NCBI GenBank assembly: GCA_049516595.1
Contig: JBEKSY010000007.1
Coordinates: 65,878-129,877, forward strand
Direction of reading: 5' to 3'
DNA length: 64,000 bases
DNA from: JBEKHT01 sp049516595
GTDB taxonomy: Bacteria > Chloroflexota > Anaerolineae > Anaerolineales > RBG-16-64-43
Shown: piece by piece, positions 1 through 9,007 of the stretch
Layout of the letters: each line of letters begins with the position of its first letter
How positions within the stretch are numbered: the stretch's first letter is position 1
Notes under the pieces: model-generated
Databases searched by the model: none
The model's input: the letters and a program-made list of their open reading frames with translations, nothing else
Told to the model about the DNA's origin: nothing
Program-made: the position numbers and the translations under genes

Positions 1-2
1 TG

Positions 3-299
3 CAGGCAGGGGTTGACCTCGGCATCCCCGGCCTAATTGCATTCCTGTCGATCCACCTCACGGCCTTCTCCATGCTGGCCTCGACCTGGCGCAGGCGAGG
101 CCTTCTCCCTTTCCCCGAGCCAATTATCCGGGCGCTCCTCCTCGGACTGGGCGCCGGGCTCGCTGCCCACCTGCTCTTTGGGGTCACGGACGCGGTTGCG
201 CTGGGGGCTAAGCCGGGCGTTTTGTGGTGGATACTGCTGGGCTTGATCGCCAGCCTGTACCGCCGTATCCCTCAGACTGCGACCCAGATGGGGATATGA
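3..299 (+). CDS. O-antigen ligase/polymerase-like membrane protein, C-terminal fragment
   Basis: The frame is open from the window edge and ends at TGA 297-299, so only the last 98 residues are seen. They hold a GVDLGIPGLIAF-type segment followed by two hydrophobic helices (about residues 12-30 and 42-62) and a short basic end. A conserved small-residue loop followed by closing helices is typical of the C-terminus of O-antigen ligase/Wzy-type polymerases, and the next genes (tyrosine autokinase, epimerase, phosphoglycosyl transferases) fit a polysaccharide polymerisation role. The diagnostic periplasmic loop lies outside the window, so the family call is inference from hydropathy and context. 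Confidence 0.6.
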   Translation, partial: QAGVDLGIPGLIAFLSIHLTAFSMLASTWRRRGLLPFPEPIIRALLLGLGAGLAAHLLFGVTDAVALGAKPGVLWWILLGLIASLYRRIPQTATQMGI

Positions 300-451
300 A
301 AACAACGAATTCTCCAACGAGAGGGCATTTTCCTGCGAGCCACATGACAGGAAGTGCTTCTCGCGCATTCCTTGTTTTCCCGAAGGTGAGTGAACTCGTG
401 GCCAAGACCCGTCGAGCCGGTTCTCGCGACTAGAGAAAGAGGATTCAATCC

Positions 452-2095
452 ATGGAACTCAAACAGTATGCCTCTGTGGTTCTGCGCTGGTGGTGGCTTA
501 TCCTCCTGGGTACGGTACTCGCGGGTGCCGCGGCATTCTTTATCAGCCGTATCCAGACCTCGGTTTACGAAGCCACGACAACCTTGATGGTCAACCAAGC
601 GTCCAATTCCACGGCAACGGACTACACCGCGATTCTCACCAGCGAGCAACTGGCGCAAACATACAGCCAGATGCTCACCGAACGCCCGGTGTTGGAGAAA
701 ACCATCGCGGAGTTGAATCTGGACGACCGCCCAGAGGATTTGGCGAAGGCCATCTCCGTGAAACTGGTGCCCAGCACTCAGCTCATCACCGTAAGCGCAG
801 ACTACACAAATCCCGCCATGGCAGCTCAAATCGCCAACACACTGGTCAAGGTTTTCTCAGAGCAAAATGCGACCCTGCAGACCAGTCGCTACGCGGCTTC
901 AATAGACAGCCTCTCCAAGGAGATGGACCAGCTGCGCCAGCAGATCGACAGCACGAATGCCGCGATCGCGGCGCTGGGATCGCCAACTGACGCGCAAGGA
1001 ACCGCTCGGCTCGCGCAGCTACAGAATGATCTGGCTCAATACCAAGGATCGTACGCGAGCCTCCTGCAAAGCTACGAGACCATCCGGGTGGCGGAGGCTC
1101 AGTCCACTTCCAATGTGGTGCAGGTCGAGCCGGCCGTGCCGCCGGAGAAGCCAGTGCGGCCGCGTACCCTCCTCAATACGCTGCTCGCAGCCGTGCTTGG
1201 TGTGATGCTGACCTTGGGCGCGGTTTTCTTGATTGAATACCTGGACGACTCGCTCAAAACGCCGGAGGACGCGCAGCGAAGGCTCGACCTGCCCGTCCTG
1301 GGCTCGATCGCGCATATCGGCCGATCACACAAAGTGGGGCTCTACGTCGCGGAGCACCCACGCGCGCCGATCTCAGAAGCTTTTCGGAGCTTGCGCACCA
1401 ATATCCAGTTCGCCTCGGTCGATCACCCCGTGCGCATCCTGGTAGTTAGCAGCGCGGGGCCCGAGGAGGGGAAATCCACTGTGGCAGCAAACCTGGCGGT
1501 CGTGATGGCCCAGGGCGACAAGAGGGTGATCCTGGTCGACGCCGACTTGCGGCGCCCCAGCCTCCATGAGCTGCTCGGGCTCCCCAACCGTTTGGGACTT
1601 TCGGATCTCTTTCTGCGGGTGGACGTTACGCTCGAACGGGCGTTGCAGTCCGGTGGAACCCCCAACCTAAGGGTGCTGACAAGCGGCAAGCTGCCTCCTA
1701 ACCCAGCTGAGCTCATGGGTTCGGAGCGGATGGCAAAGTTGCTCTCAGAAATGAGGGCCGAGGCGGACCTTGTGATCATGGACGCTCCGCCTGCCCTGGT
1801 CGTCACCGACGCCGCGCTCCTAGGGGCTCGCTCTGATGGCTTGCTCCTCGTGGTCCAGCCAGGCAAGACCAGGCAAGACGCGGCCACATCGGCGGTCGAG
1901 AGCCTGAAACGAACCGGAACCAAGGTGATCGGGGTCGTCTTCAACAACGTGCCCATCAAGCACAACCGGTACTACACCGATTACCGCTACGCCTCCTACT
2001 ACCAATCCAAGAAGGAGGAAGGGCCGGAAGAGAGAAACGTAAGCGCAGGGGTGCCCTCGCCCACGGTTTCAGATCCCCCCACGGCTCCGCATTGA
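452..2095 (+). CDS. Polysaccharide co-polymerase / BY-type tyrosine autokinase (Wzc/CapB-like)
   Basis: 547 aa. An N-terminal Wzz-like chain-length domain is bounded by two membrane helices (about residues 12-32 and 239-261) with a helical extracytoplasmic segment between. It is fused to a cytoplasmic bacterial tyrosine kinase: Walker A GPEEGKST at 336-343 (Lys341), Walker A' VILVDADLRRP with Asp363 and Asp365, Walker B LVIMDAPP with Asp444, and a C-terminal tyrosine cluster around NRYYTDYRYASYYQ that is the expected autophosphorylation site. ATG 452 is chosen because AGAGAAAGAGGA lies just upstream. In this family, cycles of autophosphorylation and dephosphorylation set polymer length; the phosphatase at 8366 is the likely partner. 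Single-chain fusion of both domains resembles proteobacterial Wzc rather than the split pairs of Firmicutes. Confidence 0.93.
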   Translation: MELKQYASVVLRWWWLILLGTVLAGAAAFFISRIQTSVYEATTTLMVNQASNSTATDYTAILTSEQLAQTYSQMLTERPVLEKTIAELNLDDRPEDLAKAISVKLVPSTQLITVSADYTNPAMAAQIANTLVKVFSEQNATLQTSRYAASIDSLSKEMDQLRQQIDSTNAAIAALGSPTDAQGTARLAQLQNDLAQYQGSYASLLQSYETIRVAEAQSTSNVVQVEPAVPPEKPVRPRTLLNTLLAAVLGVMLTLGAVFLIEYLDDSLKTPEDAQRRLDLPVLGSIAHIGRSHKVGLYVAEHPRAPISEAFRSLRTNIQFASVDHPVRILVVSSAGPEEGKSTVAANLAVVMAQGDKRVILVDADLRRPSLHELLGLPNRLGLSDLFLRVDVTLERALQSGGTPNLRVLTSGKLPPNPAELMGSERMAKLLSEMRAEADLVIMDAPPALVVTDAALLGARSDGLLLVVQPGKTRQDAATSAVESLKRTGTKVIGVVFNNVPIKHNRYYTDYRYASYYQSKKEEGPEERNVSAGVPSPTVSDPPTAPH

Positions 2096-2135
2096 AATCG
2101 GGAATGTTCCATCCTGCGGAAAGAGGTAATACGTC

Positions 2136-3167
2136 GTGACCTCCAGGTTGGGCCAGGCATGGTCAGAAGAGAACGGGGCCGGCTTACATCTCTCCGAGCG
2201 CATCCTGCTCACAGGAGGGTTGGGCTTCATCGGTTCGCACGTCCTGCAGGCGTATCATGCGGCCGGATATCACGTCGCCGTCTTGGATGACGCCTCACGC
2301 GGCGATGTAGGTAACCGGCCGGCCGGCGTCCCCTTCTACCATGTGGATGTCCATGACCTCGAGGCCGTTAGGAATGTGTTCCTCCGTGAACGCCCGAGTG
2401 TTGTGAACCATCATGCCGCACTGGTGAGCGTCCGTGAGTCCCACCTCGACGCTCCCAGGTACTGGCAGGTCAATGCGGCGGGCACGGCCAACATCCTCCG
2501 CGCCTCGATCGAGGCCGGGGTGCGCAAGTTCATCCTGGCTTCCAGCGGCGGAGCCGTGTATGGGAACGCGCTAAGCCTTCCGGTGAGTGAGGACCATCCC
2601 CTGCAGCCTCTTTCGCCGTATGGGGAGAGCAAGGTCGAGGCGGAGCGACTCCTCACCAGCCTGGACGGCCGCCTCGAGGTTCTGATCCTGCGCTACGGCA
2701 ACGTGTACGGCCCCGGCCAGGATCCCGAGGGCGGCAACGGGGTAGTGGCGATCTTCGCGCGCGATCTCCTCACTGGCAAGGCGCCGGTCCTTTACGGCGA
2801 GGGTGCCCAGCTGCGGGACTTCGTCTATGTTGACGACGCGGTCGAGGCCAACCAGATCGGCCTTAGGGCCGGCGTGACAGGGACATACAACATCGCCACC
2901 TCCAAAGGCCTGCGCATTCGCAACGTGTACGACCTGATCCAGGAGAGTCTGGGAGTGCAAGCGCGGCCTCTGCTTCTGCCCGCCAATGAGTTTGAGGTCC
3001 GTGAGAACGTGCTCGACGTGAGTCACGCCCTGGCAGGGCTGGGCTGGGCACCCAGGACTTCCTTTGAGGAGGGACTGGAGAAGACCCTCGCCTGGGTCAG
3101 GAAGCTGGTTGAGAGACGGGCAGTCGAGGGAAGTGGATCTGCGGTCTCGTCCCCGAGGCTGCCGTGA
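2136..3167 (+). CDS. NAD-dependent sugar epimerase/dehydratase (extended SDR, GalE-like)
   Basis: 343 aa, a normal length for extended short-chain dehydrogenases acting on nucleotide sugars. TGGLGFIG at residues 26-33 is the NAD-binding glycine motif, followed by a first acidic residue pair for NAD (VLDDAS). Ser136/Ser137 with Tyr162-x3-Lys166 (SPYGESK) form the catalytic set, and RYGNVYGPGQ is the usual substrate-binding stretch. The GTG start at 2136 is preceded by GAAAGAGGT at suitable spacing and leaves a slightly long N-terminus of about 20 residues before the fold. It probably makes a UDP- or dTDP-sugar for the polymer built by this cluster; the exact sugar cannot be read from sequence. 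Confidence 0.88.
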   Translation: MTSRLGQAWSEENGAGLHLSERILLTGGLGFIGSHVLQAYHAAGYHVAVLDDASRGDVGNRPAGVPFYHVDVHDLEAVRNVFLRERPSVVNHHAALVSVRESHLDAPRYWQVNAAGTANILRASIEAGVRKFILASSGGAVYGNALSLPVSEDHPLQPLSPYGESKVEAERLLTSLDGRLEVLILRYGNVYGPGQDPEGGNGVVAIFARDLLTGKAPVLYGEGAQLRDFVYVDDAVEANQIGLRAGVTGTYNIATSKGLRIRNVYDLIQESLGVQARPLLLPANEFEVRENVLDVSHALAGLGWAPRTSFEEGLEKTLAWVRKLVERRAVEGSGSAVSSPRLP

Positions 3168-3264
3168 CTGTCGGGTGTTGGGACGGCCCCCTGACGGGGG
3201 CGCCCCACCACAGACCCCGTGTGTGTCGTCTGCAGTCTGCTGAAATTTCTCCTCTCCCTCAGCG

Positions 3265-4851
3265 ATGATTTCGGTCGTTATCCCAGCACGCAACCGTGAA
3301 ACAACTATCGCAGAATGCCTGACCGCGGTCCTGCACCAGGAAGGGCTGCCCTATCCCTTCGAGGTCATCGTGGTTGATGACGGCTCGACCGATCGAACGG
3401 CCGAGATCGCCGAGCAGTTCCCCGTGCATCTCCTGCGTCAGAAAGGGGCAGGACCCGCCGCGGCAAGGAATGCGGGCGCTGCGACGGCCAGTGATGAAAT
3501 TATCGCCTTTACCGACTCAGATTGCGCCCCCGACGGCAAGTGGCTCGCCGAGCTCACCCGGCCATTCCAGGATCCGGCGGTCGTGGGGAGCAAGGGCACC
3601 TACCGCACTCACCAGCGAAATGTCGTCGCCCGATTCGTGCAGCTCGAGTACCAGTCCAAGTATGACCGCATGCGGAAGCGGACGCAGATTGACTTCATCG
3701 ACACCTACTGCGCGGCCTACCGCCGGGCGGCTTTCCTGGAGAATGGCGGGTTTGACACGGCCTTCCCGGTCCCCTCTGTCGAGGACCAGGAATTTTCCTT
3801 TCGCCTTTCGCGCAAGGGCTACCGCCTGGTGTTCGTTCCCGATGCCGTGGTTTTTCACCGCCACGTGGAGACGGTCCTGGCATACGCCCGGCGCAAGTTC
3901 CGCATCGGCTTCGAAAAGGCCCGCATGCTCCGCTGGCTACCGGAAAGAGTCCTCGGCGACAGCCACACCCCTCTCTCGGAACGGCTGCAGATCGCACTTC
4001 TCGGATTGGCGCTGCTCTTTGGCGCGGCGGGCCTCTTGTGGCCTCCCGGTCTCTGGCTTGCCCTGGGTACACTCGTCGTCTTTCTCGTCTCCGCTCTGCC
4101 TTTCCTGGGCCTGATTGCGCGCTCGGATCCGGTCGTGCTCGTGCTGGCGCCCGTACTGCTCCTGGTCCGCGCCGCCGCGCTGGGACTTGGACTCGTCTGC
4201 GGAGCGCTCTTCGGCCGAGAGACTTCCAGGCGAGAAAGCGGCCCCGGATTCCTCTCCTGGGCCTGCAAACGCGCCCTGGACATCCTGGGCGCGTTGATCG
4301 GCCTTGTCCTGGCTTCTCCCTTCCTCCTGTTCGCTGCGGTCGCGATCAGGCTGGACAGCCCAGGCCCGGCGCTATTTGTCCAGGAGCGAGTGGGCCAAGG
4401 CGGGCGAGTGTTCCGCATGGTGAAGCTCCGCACCATGGTGCGCGACGCGCAGGATCGGGTCCACGAGGTGCTCTCGCTCAATCCCCTTCAGGGTCCGGTT
4501 TACAAAGTGCCTAACGACCCGCGCGTCACCCGGGTCGGCCGGTTCCTGCGGCGCTCGAGCCTGGATGAGGTCCCGCAACTGTGGAATGTGCTCAAGGGCG
4601 AGATGAGCCTAGTGGGGCCTCGACCCGAGGAATGCTGGGTGGTGGCGTGCTACAACGATCGTGAGAGGCAGCGCCTCGCGATGAAACCGGGGCTCACCGG
4701 TCCCATGCAGGTAAACGGGCGGGGCGAGCTGGACATGGAGGAACGGCTGAATCTTGAACTCGACTACATCGGCAACTACACCCTGGGGCGTGACCTCGCG
4801 ATCCTCGTCCGCACCTTTCCGGCGATGATCTCCGGCAGGGGGGCGGTATAG
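3265..4851 (+). CDS. Fusion protein: GT2 glycosyltransferase + polyprenyl-phosphate phosphoglycosyl transferase
   Basis: 528 aa with two enzymes in one chain. Residues 1-230 are a GT-A fold family 2 glycosyltransferase: VVDDGSTDR with Asp38/Asp39, the metal motif Asp84-Ser-Asp86, and an ED-type acceptor motif in VPSVEDQEFSFRL. Residues 240-318 hold about three hydrophobic helices. Residues from about 335 are a monotopic sugar-phosphate transferase of the WbaP/PglC class: KRALDILGA re-entrant helix, FVQERVGQGGR, KLRTM, the catalytic pair Asp434-Glu435 in SLDEVPQLWN, MSLVGPRPE and KPGLTGPMQV. The C-terminal part should load the first sugar phosphate on the lipid carrier and the N-terminal part add a later sugar. 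No clear ribosome site precedes ATG 3265, but the GT2 fold begins at once, so the start is likely right. Confidence 0.9.
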   Translation: MISVVIPARNRETTIAECLTAVLHQEGLPYPFEVIVVDDGSTDRTAEIAEQFPVHLLRQKGAGPAAARNAGAATASDEIIAFTDSDCAPDGKWLAELTRPFQDPAVVGSKGTYRTHQRNVVARFVQLEYQSKYDRMRKRTQIDFIDTYCAAYRRAAFLENGGFDTAFPVPSVEDQEFSFRLSRKGYRLVFVPDAVVFHRHVETVLAYARRKFRIGFEKARMLRWLPERVLGDSHTPLSERLQIALLGLALLFGAAGLLWPPGLWLALGTLVVFLVSALPFLGLIARSDPVVLVLAPVLLLVRAAALGLGLVCGALFGRETSRRESGPGFLSWACKRALDILGALIGLVLASPFLLFAAVAIRLDSPGPALFVQERVGQGGRVFRMVKLRTMVRDAQDRVHEVLSLNPLQGPVYKVPNDPRVTRVGRFLRRSSLDEVPQLWNVLKGEMSLVGPRPEECWVVACYNDRERQRLAMKPGLTGPMQVNGRGELDMEERLNLELDYIGNYTLGRDLAILVRTFPAMISGRGAV

Positions 4852-4860
4852 CCCCGCGGC

Positions 4861-6345
4861 GTGCGCAAGGATGATTGGCCGCCCGGGGATGCTGGGGAGT
4901 GCCCGACTTTGTCGCAGTCTCTTCATAAGATAGGTGTGGCTCGCGAGCTACGCTGGCTGACGCGAGGCAAGGCAGGGCGCTGGCTCGTCGCGCTCCTCGT
5001 TCTCGCCTTTCTGCGAGGTCTCCTATATACCTTCGTGGTCCCTGTGTGGCAGCATCCGGATGAGACAACTCAATACGAGCAGGTGCGGTACATTGCCGAG
5101 AGGCACAAATTCGGCGACATGAGCACGGTCGATCTGCCCATCCGCACGGAAATCGCCGCCTCCATGCGGGCGCACTGGTACTGGGGTCCGACCCCCATTT
5201 CGCTCAGCGATCCCAACCTGGCGACACCGGGCGTCTCGGCGATCGGGGTCTCTACTTTCTCCCAGCCCAAGCTGTACTATCTCGTGGGGGCGGCTTGGCT
5301 CACGCCGTGGCTGGGCACCTCGATCGAGGTTCAGCTGTGGGCGCTACGCGGCCTCGCCGTTCTCCTCTACGCCCTCGTGGCGGCCCCATCCTTCCTCGCC
5401 GTTCGGATTGTCTATCCCGAGAACCTCGCCTTGGCGGTGGCCGCTACCGGGCTGGTGGTCTTCCTTCCCGGCCTGACCGATAACATGTCCTCGGTCAACA
5501 ACGATGTCCTCACCAACGCGCTGGCGGCAGGGATCTTCCTGATCTCAGCCTGGGTCTTCCGCAGGGGCGCGGGGTGGAAGTCGCCTCTCCTCCTGGTCCT
5601 CCTGCTGGCGGCTGCCGTCCTCACCAAGACCACGGCGCTCGTGCTCGTCGCCGCCGTTCCCTTCGGGCTGGCCCTCTTCCTGCTGTCCCGCCCCTCCCGG
5701 ACGGCGCGGAAGCTGGGGCTCGGCCTGGGGGCTCTTTTCCTAGTGGGAAGCGTGGTCCTGGGGTTCGGGCTGGCCTCCGGGACGAGTTCGCTGGCGGGCT
5801 TTGAGGCCATGCTGGGACAGTACGTGCGGGCGGACATTCCCAAGTCCTTCCAGTTGATGGTCAACCCCGGCCGAATGGGCGTCTACCTGGAGACGGCCGG
5901 CATTGTGTTTCGCAGTTTTTGGGCAGTGTTCGGTTGGCGCGGGGTCGAACTCGCGCCCGGATGGTACTGGGTCCCTCTGGCGGGAATGATCATTGGCGCG
6001 GTCGGCTTGTTTGGCTTTGCATGGCGGCGGAGCGCGCCTTCAAGGAGTAAGCCACGGCCCTGGCGTTCCGGATTCCTCGGCTTGACGGTGATCTTGGTCG
6101 TGGTGGCCTGGGGCTTGAGCGTGCTGCGCAGCCAAGCCTACCAGGGACCCAAGCTGTATCTTTCCCATGGGCGCTACGCCTATGTGGCGATCGCGCCCTT
6201 TGCGCTGCTCCTAGCCCTGGGCCTGCAGACCTGGATTCCGATCCGACTCCGCCCGGCCTCCCTGTGGATCTATCTGGCTGTGCTGGTCGCTTTTGATGCG
6301 ATCGCCTTCTGGGGGCGTCTGGTCCCTTACTACTATCCTGCCTGA
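4861..6345 (+). CDS. Polytopic membrane protein, DUF2142-like (putative GT-C)
   Basis: 494 aa, about 10-11 hydrophobic helices starting near residue 40. The short loop after the first helix reads VWQHPDETTQYEQVRYI; a Pro-Asp-Glu motif followed by E-x-VRYI is typical of DUF2142, which is placed near lipid-linked-sugar-using GT-C enzymes. A second family-like segment is SFWAVFGWRGVELAPGWYW. It probably transfers or modifies sugars outside the membrane in this polysaccharide cluster, but no activity is proven for the family. GTG 4861, nine bases after the previous stop, gives the longest frame but has no good ribosome site; GTG 4936 is an alternative that still keeps all membrane helices. Confidence 0.75.
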   Translation: MRKDDWPPGDAGECPTLSQSLHKIGVARELRWLTRGKAGRWLVALLVLAFLRGLLYTFVVPVWQHPDETTQYEQVRYIAERHKFGDMSTVDLPIRTEIAASMRAHWYWGPTPISLSDPNLATPGVSAIGVSTFSQPKLYYLVGAAWLTPWLGTSIEVQLWALRGLAVLLYALVAAPSFLAVRIVYPENLALAVAATGLVVFLPGLTDNMSSVNNDVLTNALAAGIFLISAWVFRRGAGWKSPLLLVLLLAAAVLTKTTALVLVAAVPFGLALFLLSRPSRTARKLGLGLGALFLVGSVVLGFGLASGTSSLAGFEAMLGQYVRADIPKSFQLMVNPGRMGVYLETAGIVFRSFWAVFGWRGVELAPGWYWVPLAGMIIGAVGLFGFAWRRSAPSRSKPRPWRSGFLGLTVILVVVAWGLSVLRSQAYQGPKLYLSHGRYAYVAIAPFALLLALGLQTWIPIRLRPASLWIYLAVLVAFDAIAFWGRLVPYYYPA

Positions 6346-6443
6346 GGTCCCCTCGGTCGCTACTGCAAAGCCGGGGAGCCTCCCATTGCGCATGGACACA
6401 TTCCGACTTCAACCCTGATGAATGCCAGGCTCAAGGAGGCCCG

Positions 6444-7907
6444 ATGAACAGGACAAGAAGGCTGCACTTCTGGGGGATCGCCGGGGTGCTGGTCGTGATC
6501 GCCATCGCCGCAAGCGCCATGCTCACCCCGATTCAAGCCGCTTCTGCTCAGCATGTCGACCACAATCCCCTGCCGAGACCGGTCCACAATGGGGACCCGA
6601 GCTATGCGGTCTACCTGCCCCTGGTGCTGCGGGACTTCCCCTTCGAAACCGTCTTCGGTGCTGAGAACGGGGCAATGACGGTCTCGGACGGCCTGACCCT
6701 CTTCGACAATGCCGGAGCCACCTGGCTCCGCCGCGCGGCCTTGCAGTGGAACGGCTTGGAAGCCACCGAGGGGGTAATTGATTGGACCAAGGCCAGCAGC
6801 CTGGAAACCGAGATGAAAAACGTCAACGCCCTGGGGATGAAGGTGATCCTCGTCATCCGCGGGACGCCCTCCTGGGCGCAGGAGTATGCGGGCTACAGCT
6901 GCGGCCCTATCTTGAACACCAAGTTTGGCGCCTTCGCGAATTTCATGAGCCAGGTAGTCGCCCGCTACAGCGTCCCTCCGTACGATGTCCTGGCGTACGA
7001 AATCTGGAACGAAGAAGACCTGGATTATCGCGCCGTCAGCGATCCCAACAGCCTCTGGGGTTGCTGGGGAAACTACGACGATGACTACTACGGCGGCGGA
7101 TACTATGCACAGATGCTCGCCCCGGTCTATCCGGCCGTGAAGGCTGCCAACCCCAAGGCTCAGGTCATTGTGGGAGGCCTCCTGCTCGACTGCGATCCCG
7201 CCCATCCGCCCCCGGGAAACGACTGCAAGGCGTCCAAGTTCCTGGAGGGGATCGTTCACGGAGGAGGCGGCCCGTACTTCGACGGGGTCGCCTTCCACGC
7301 CTATGACTATTACGACAATGCTCTGGGCGAGTTCTACAACCCCAACTGGGTCAGCGAATGGGACACCACCGGCACGGTGCTGATTGCCAAGGCCAACTTT
7401 CTCAAGAACGTGCTCAGCACGTATAGCATCACCGGCAAATTCCTGATGAACACCGAGTCCGCCGTCCTTTGCCTGAGCGATCACGGCCAAGTCTGCGATG
7501 CGACTTGGGAATCCACCAAGGACTACTACATCGCCCAAACCTACGCGGCGGCCATCGTCGAAGGGCTGAGGGCCAACATCTGGTACTTCTGGCCCGGACG
7601 CCACTCGGAGCTGTTCCAGCCCGACCTGACGCCGCTGCCGGCCTATACGGCCTTCCAGACTTCGAGGAACGAGCTCCAGAACGCGACCTTTTCACGGAAC
7701 ATCACCGAGTACACGGGGGTGAGAGGCTATGAGCTCCGGCGGCAGGATCGGCTGGTGTGGATTCTCTGGTCCGCAGACGGAACCACCCATTCGATCACTC
7801 TGCCCGGCACTCCGCTCGCCGCCTATGATGTCTTCGGAGCGCCGATCGCCCTCTCGACCTCTTACAACATTACCCTCGCGCCGATCTACCTGGAATGGAA
7901 CCCGTGA
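6444..7907 (+). CDS. Secreted glycoside-hydrolase-like protein (clan GH-A, GH39/GH5-like)
   Basis: 487 aa. A signal peptide (basic MNRTRR then a hydrophobic stretch to about residue 32) is followed by VYLPLVLRDF, a motif common on exported Chloroflexota proteins but here at the N-terminal end. The body looks like a beta/alpha barrel: WLRRAALQWNGLE, GMKVILVIRGTPSW, then YEIWNEED with Asn189-Glu190 as likely acid/base, and FLMNTES with Glu338 as likely nucleophile. The C-terminal 80 residues form a small beta domain. AAGGAGG lies 5-6 bases before ATG 6444. The context suggests trimming or release of the cluster's own polysaccharide; substrate unknown. Confidence 0.78.
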   Translation: MNRTRRLHFWGIAGVLVVIAIAASAMLTPIQAASAQHVDHNPLPRPVHNGDPSYAVYLPLVLRDFPFETVFGAENGAMTVSDGLTLFDNAGATWLRRAALQWNGLEATEGVIDWTKASSLETEMKNVNALGMKVILVIRGTPSWAQEYAGYSCGPILNTKFGAFANFMSQVVARYSVPPYDVLAYEIWNEEDLDYRAVSDPNSLWGCWGNYDDDYYGGGYYAQMLAPVYPAVKAANPKAQVIVGGLLLDCDPAHPPPGNDCKASKFLEGIVHGGGGPYFDGVAFHAYDYYDNALGEFYNPNWVSEWDTTGTVLIAKANFLKNVLSTYSITGKFLMNTESAVLCLSDHGQVCDATWESTKDYYIAQTYAAAIVEGLRANIWYFWPGRHSELFQPDLTPLPAYTAFQTSRNELQNATFSRNITEYTGVRGYELRRQDRLVWILWSADGTTHSITLPGTPLAAYDVFGAPIALSTSYNITLAPIYLEWNP

Positions 7908-8049
7908 CCGCGCCGAGACGATGGGGGACGGTGGGGATCGCGCTCCTGGGAACGCGCACCTGGCGGTAGCGATGCCGCCCCTATCGGGCGGGGCCAGATC
8001 CGATCCTGTGGCGTAACGCATCCCCAGCCCAAGCCGAGGGCGGAGAACA

Positions 8050-8364
8050 ATGCAAAACCTTGATCTGATCGACTGGCGCTTGGTTGGGATTTCCAGCCTC
8101 TGGATCCTCGGGTTGGCTGTGGTCCTCTCGGCCCTGGGCTTTGCCGATTACTGCGCGGCTGTGCACCACGAGCGCTGGCGGGATGTCCTCGGGCGTTCTT
8201 CTTACCAGATGGCCCTGAACGGGGGCCTGGCGCTCTTTTCCCTTGGGATGCTGGGGTCCACCAACGCTTGGTGGGAGAGGCTTCTGTGGGGCCTGCTGGC
8301 CGCGGCCTTCCTGGCCTACGGCCTCGCGGGGCTGCGCCAGAGGCTCAGGCCCAGGAGGGGGTAA
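8050..8364 (+). CDS. Small membrane protein of unknown function
   Basis: 104 aa with three predicted membrane helices (about residues 12-32, 55-72 and 77-97) and a basic C-terminus. ATG 8050 follows GGGCGGAG. I do not recognise the family. Its stop codon sits inside the translation start region of the following phosphatase gene, so the two are probably co-translated. A membrane anchor or accessory factor for polysaccharide assembly is possible, but only position supports that. Confidence 0.7.
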   Translation: MQNLDLIDWRLVGISSLWILGLAVVLSALGFADYCAAVHHERWRDVLGRSSYQMALNGGLALFSLGMLGSTNAWWERLLWGLLAAAFLAYGLAGLRQRLRPRRG

Positions 8365-8365
8365 G

Positions 8366-8863
8366 CTGCCTACCATCCTGTTTGTGTGTTCGGCCAACCA
8401 GTGCCGCTCGCCGATGGCGGAGGTCATCTTCCGCGCTCTGCTCGAACGACGCGGCTACCCAGAAGATTGGAAGGTCGCCTCGGCCGGTACCTGGGCCTTG
8501 CCTGGCCGATCGGCCACCCACGAAGCTCGAGAGGCCGTGAGATCGATGGGCCTCTCCCTGGAAGACCACCGCGGTACCGAGATCACGAGGGAACTGCTGG
8601 AGCAGCACGACTTGGTTCTGGTGATGGAAAATGGCCAGCGGGAAGCGCTGAGGCTCGAGTTTGGGAACGCGGCCGACCGGGTCCATCTCTTGAGCACGAT
8701 GGTGAGCGAAGAGCATGATATCCCCGACCCCAGCGGCAAGGGCCTCGACGCGTGCCGGGAAGTGGCGGGGGAACTTGAGCAGGTCCTGACCTCAGGTTTC
8801 GAGACGATTGTTGCCCTGGCCCGGAATCCCCAGACCAGTGCGGATGGGGGTCGAGCCAGCTGA
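8366..8863 (+). CDS. Low-molecular-weight protein-tyrosine phosphatase (Wzb-like), CTG start
   Basis: About 165 aa. The reading begins (M)PTILFVCSANQCRSPM, so the phosphate loop C-x5-R is Cys8 to Arg14 and the fold starts exactly where the family normally starts. The general-acid Asp lies in IPDPSGKG. There is no ATG, GTG or TTG near this point: CTG 8366 is the only sensible initiator and is preceded by AGGAGGGGG at 8353-8361. The upstream stop TAA (8362-8364) lies between the ribosome site and the CTG, which predicts translational coupling. It should dephosphorylate the autokinase at 452-2095, completing the regulatory cycle. Confidence 0.88.
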   Translation: MPTILFVCSANQCRSPMAEVIFRALLERRGYPEDWKVASAGTWALPGRSATHEAREAVRSMGLSLEDHRGTEITRELLEQHDLVLVMENGQREALRLEFGNAADRVHLLSTMVSEEHDIPDPSGKGLDACREVAGELEQVLTSGFETIVALARNPQTSADGGRAS

Positions 8864-9007
8864 AGGCGACGCCTCGGGGGGTGGCCCGGGTAGTAGACTC
8901 CGACCCACAGGTGCGCCGGTCTCGTTCGGCCGGGGAGTTTTCGAACGCGCACCGGTCAGGATGCAGGGGCTTTCGCGCAGGGTCCGCTTCGGCCTTGGAT
9001 CCAGATC

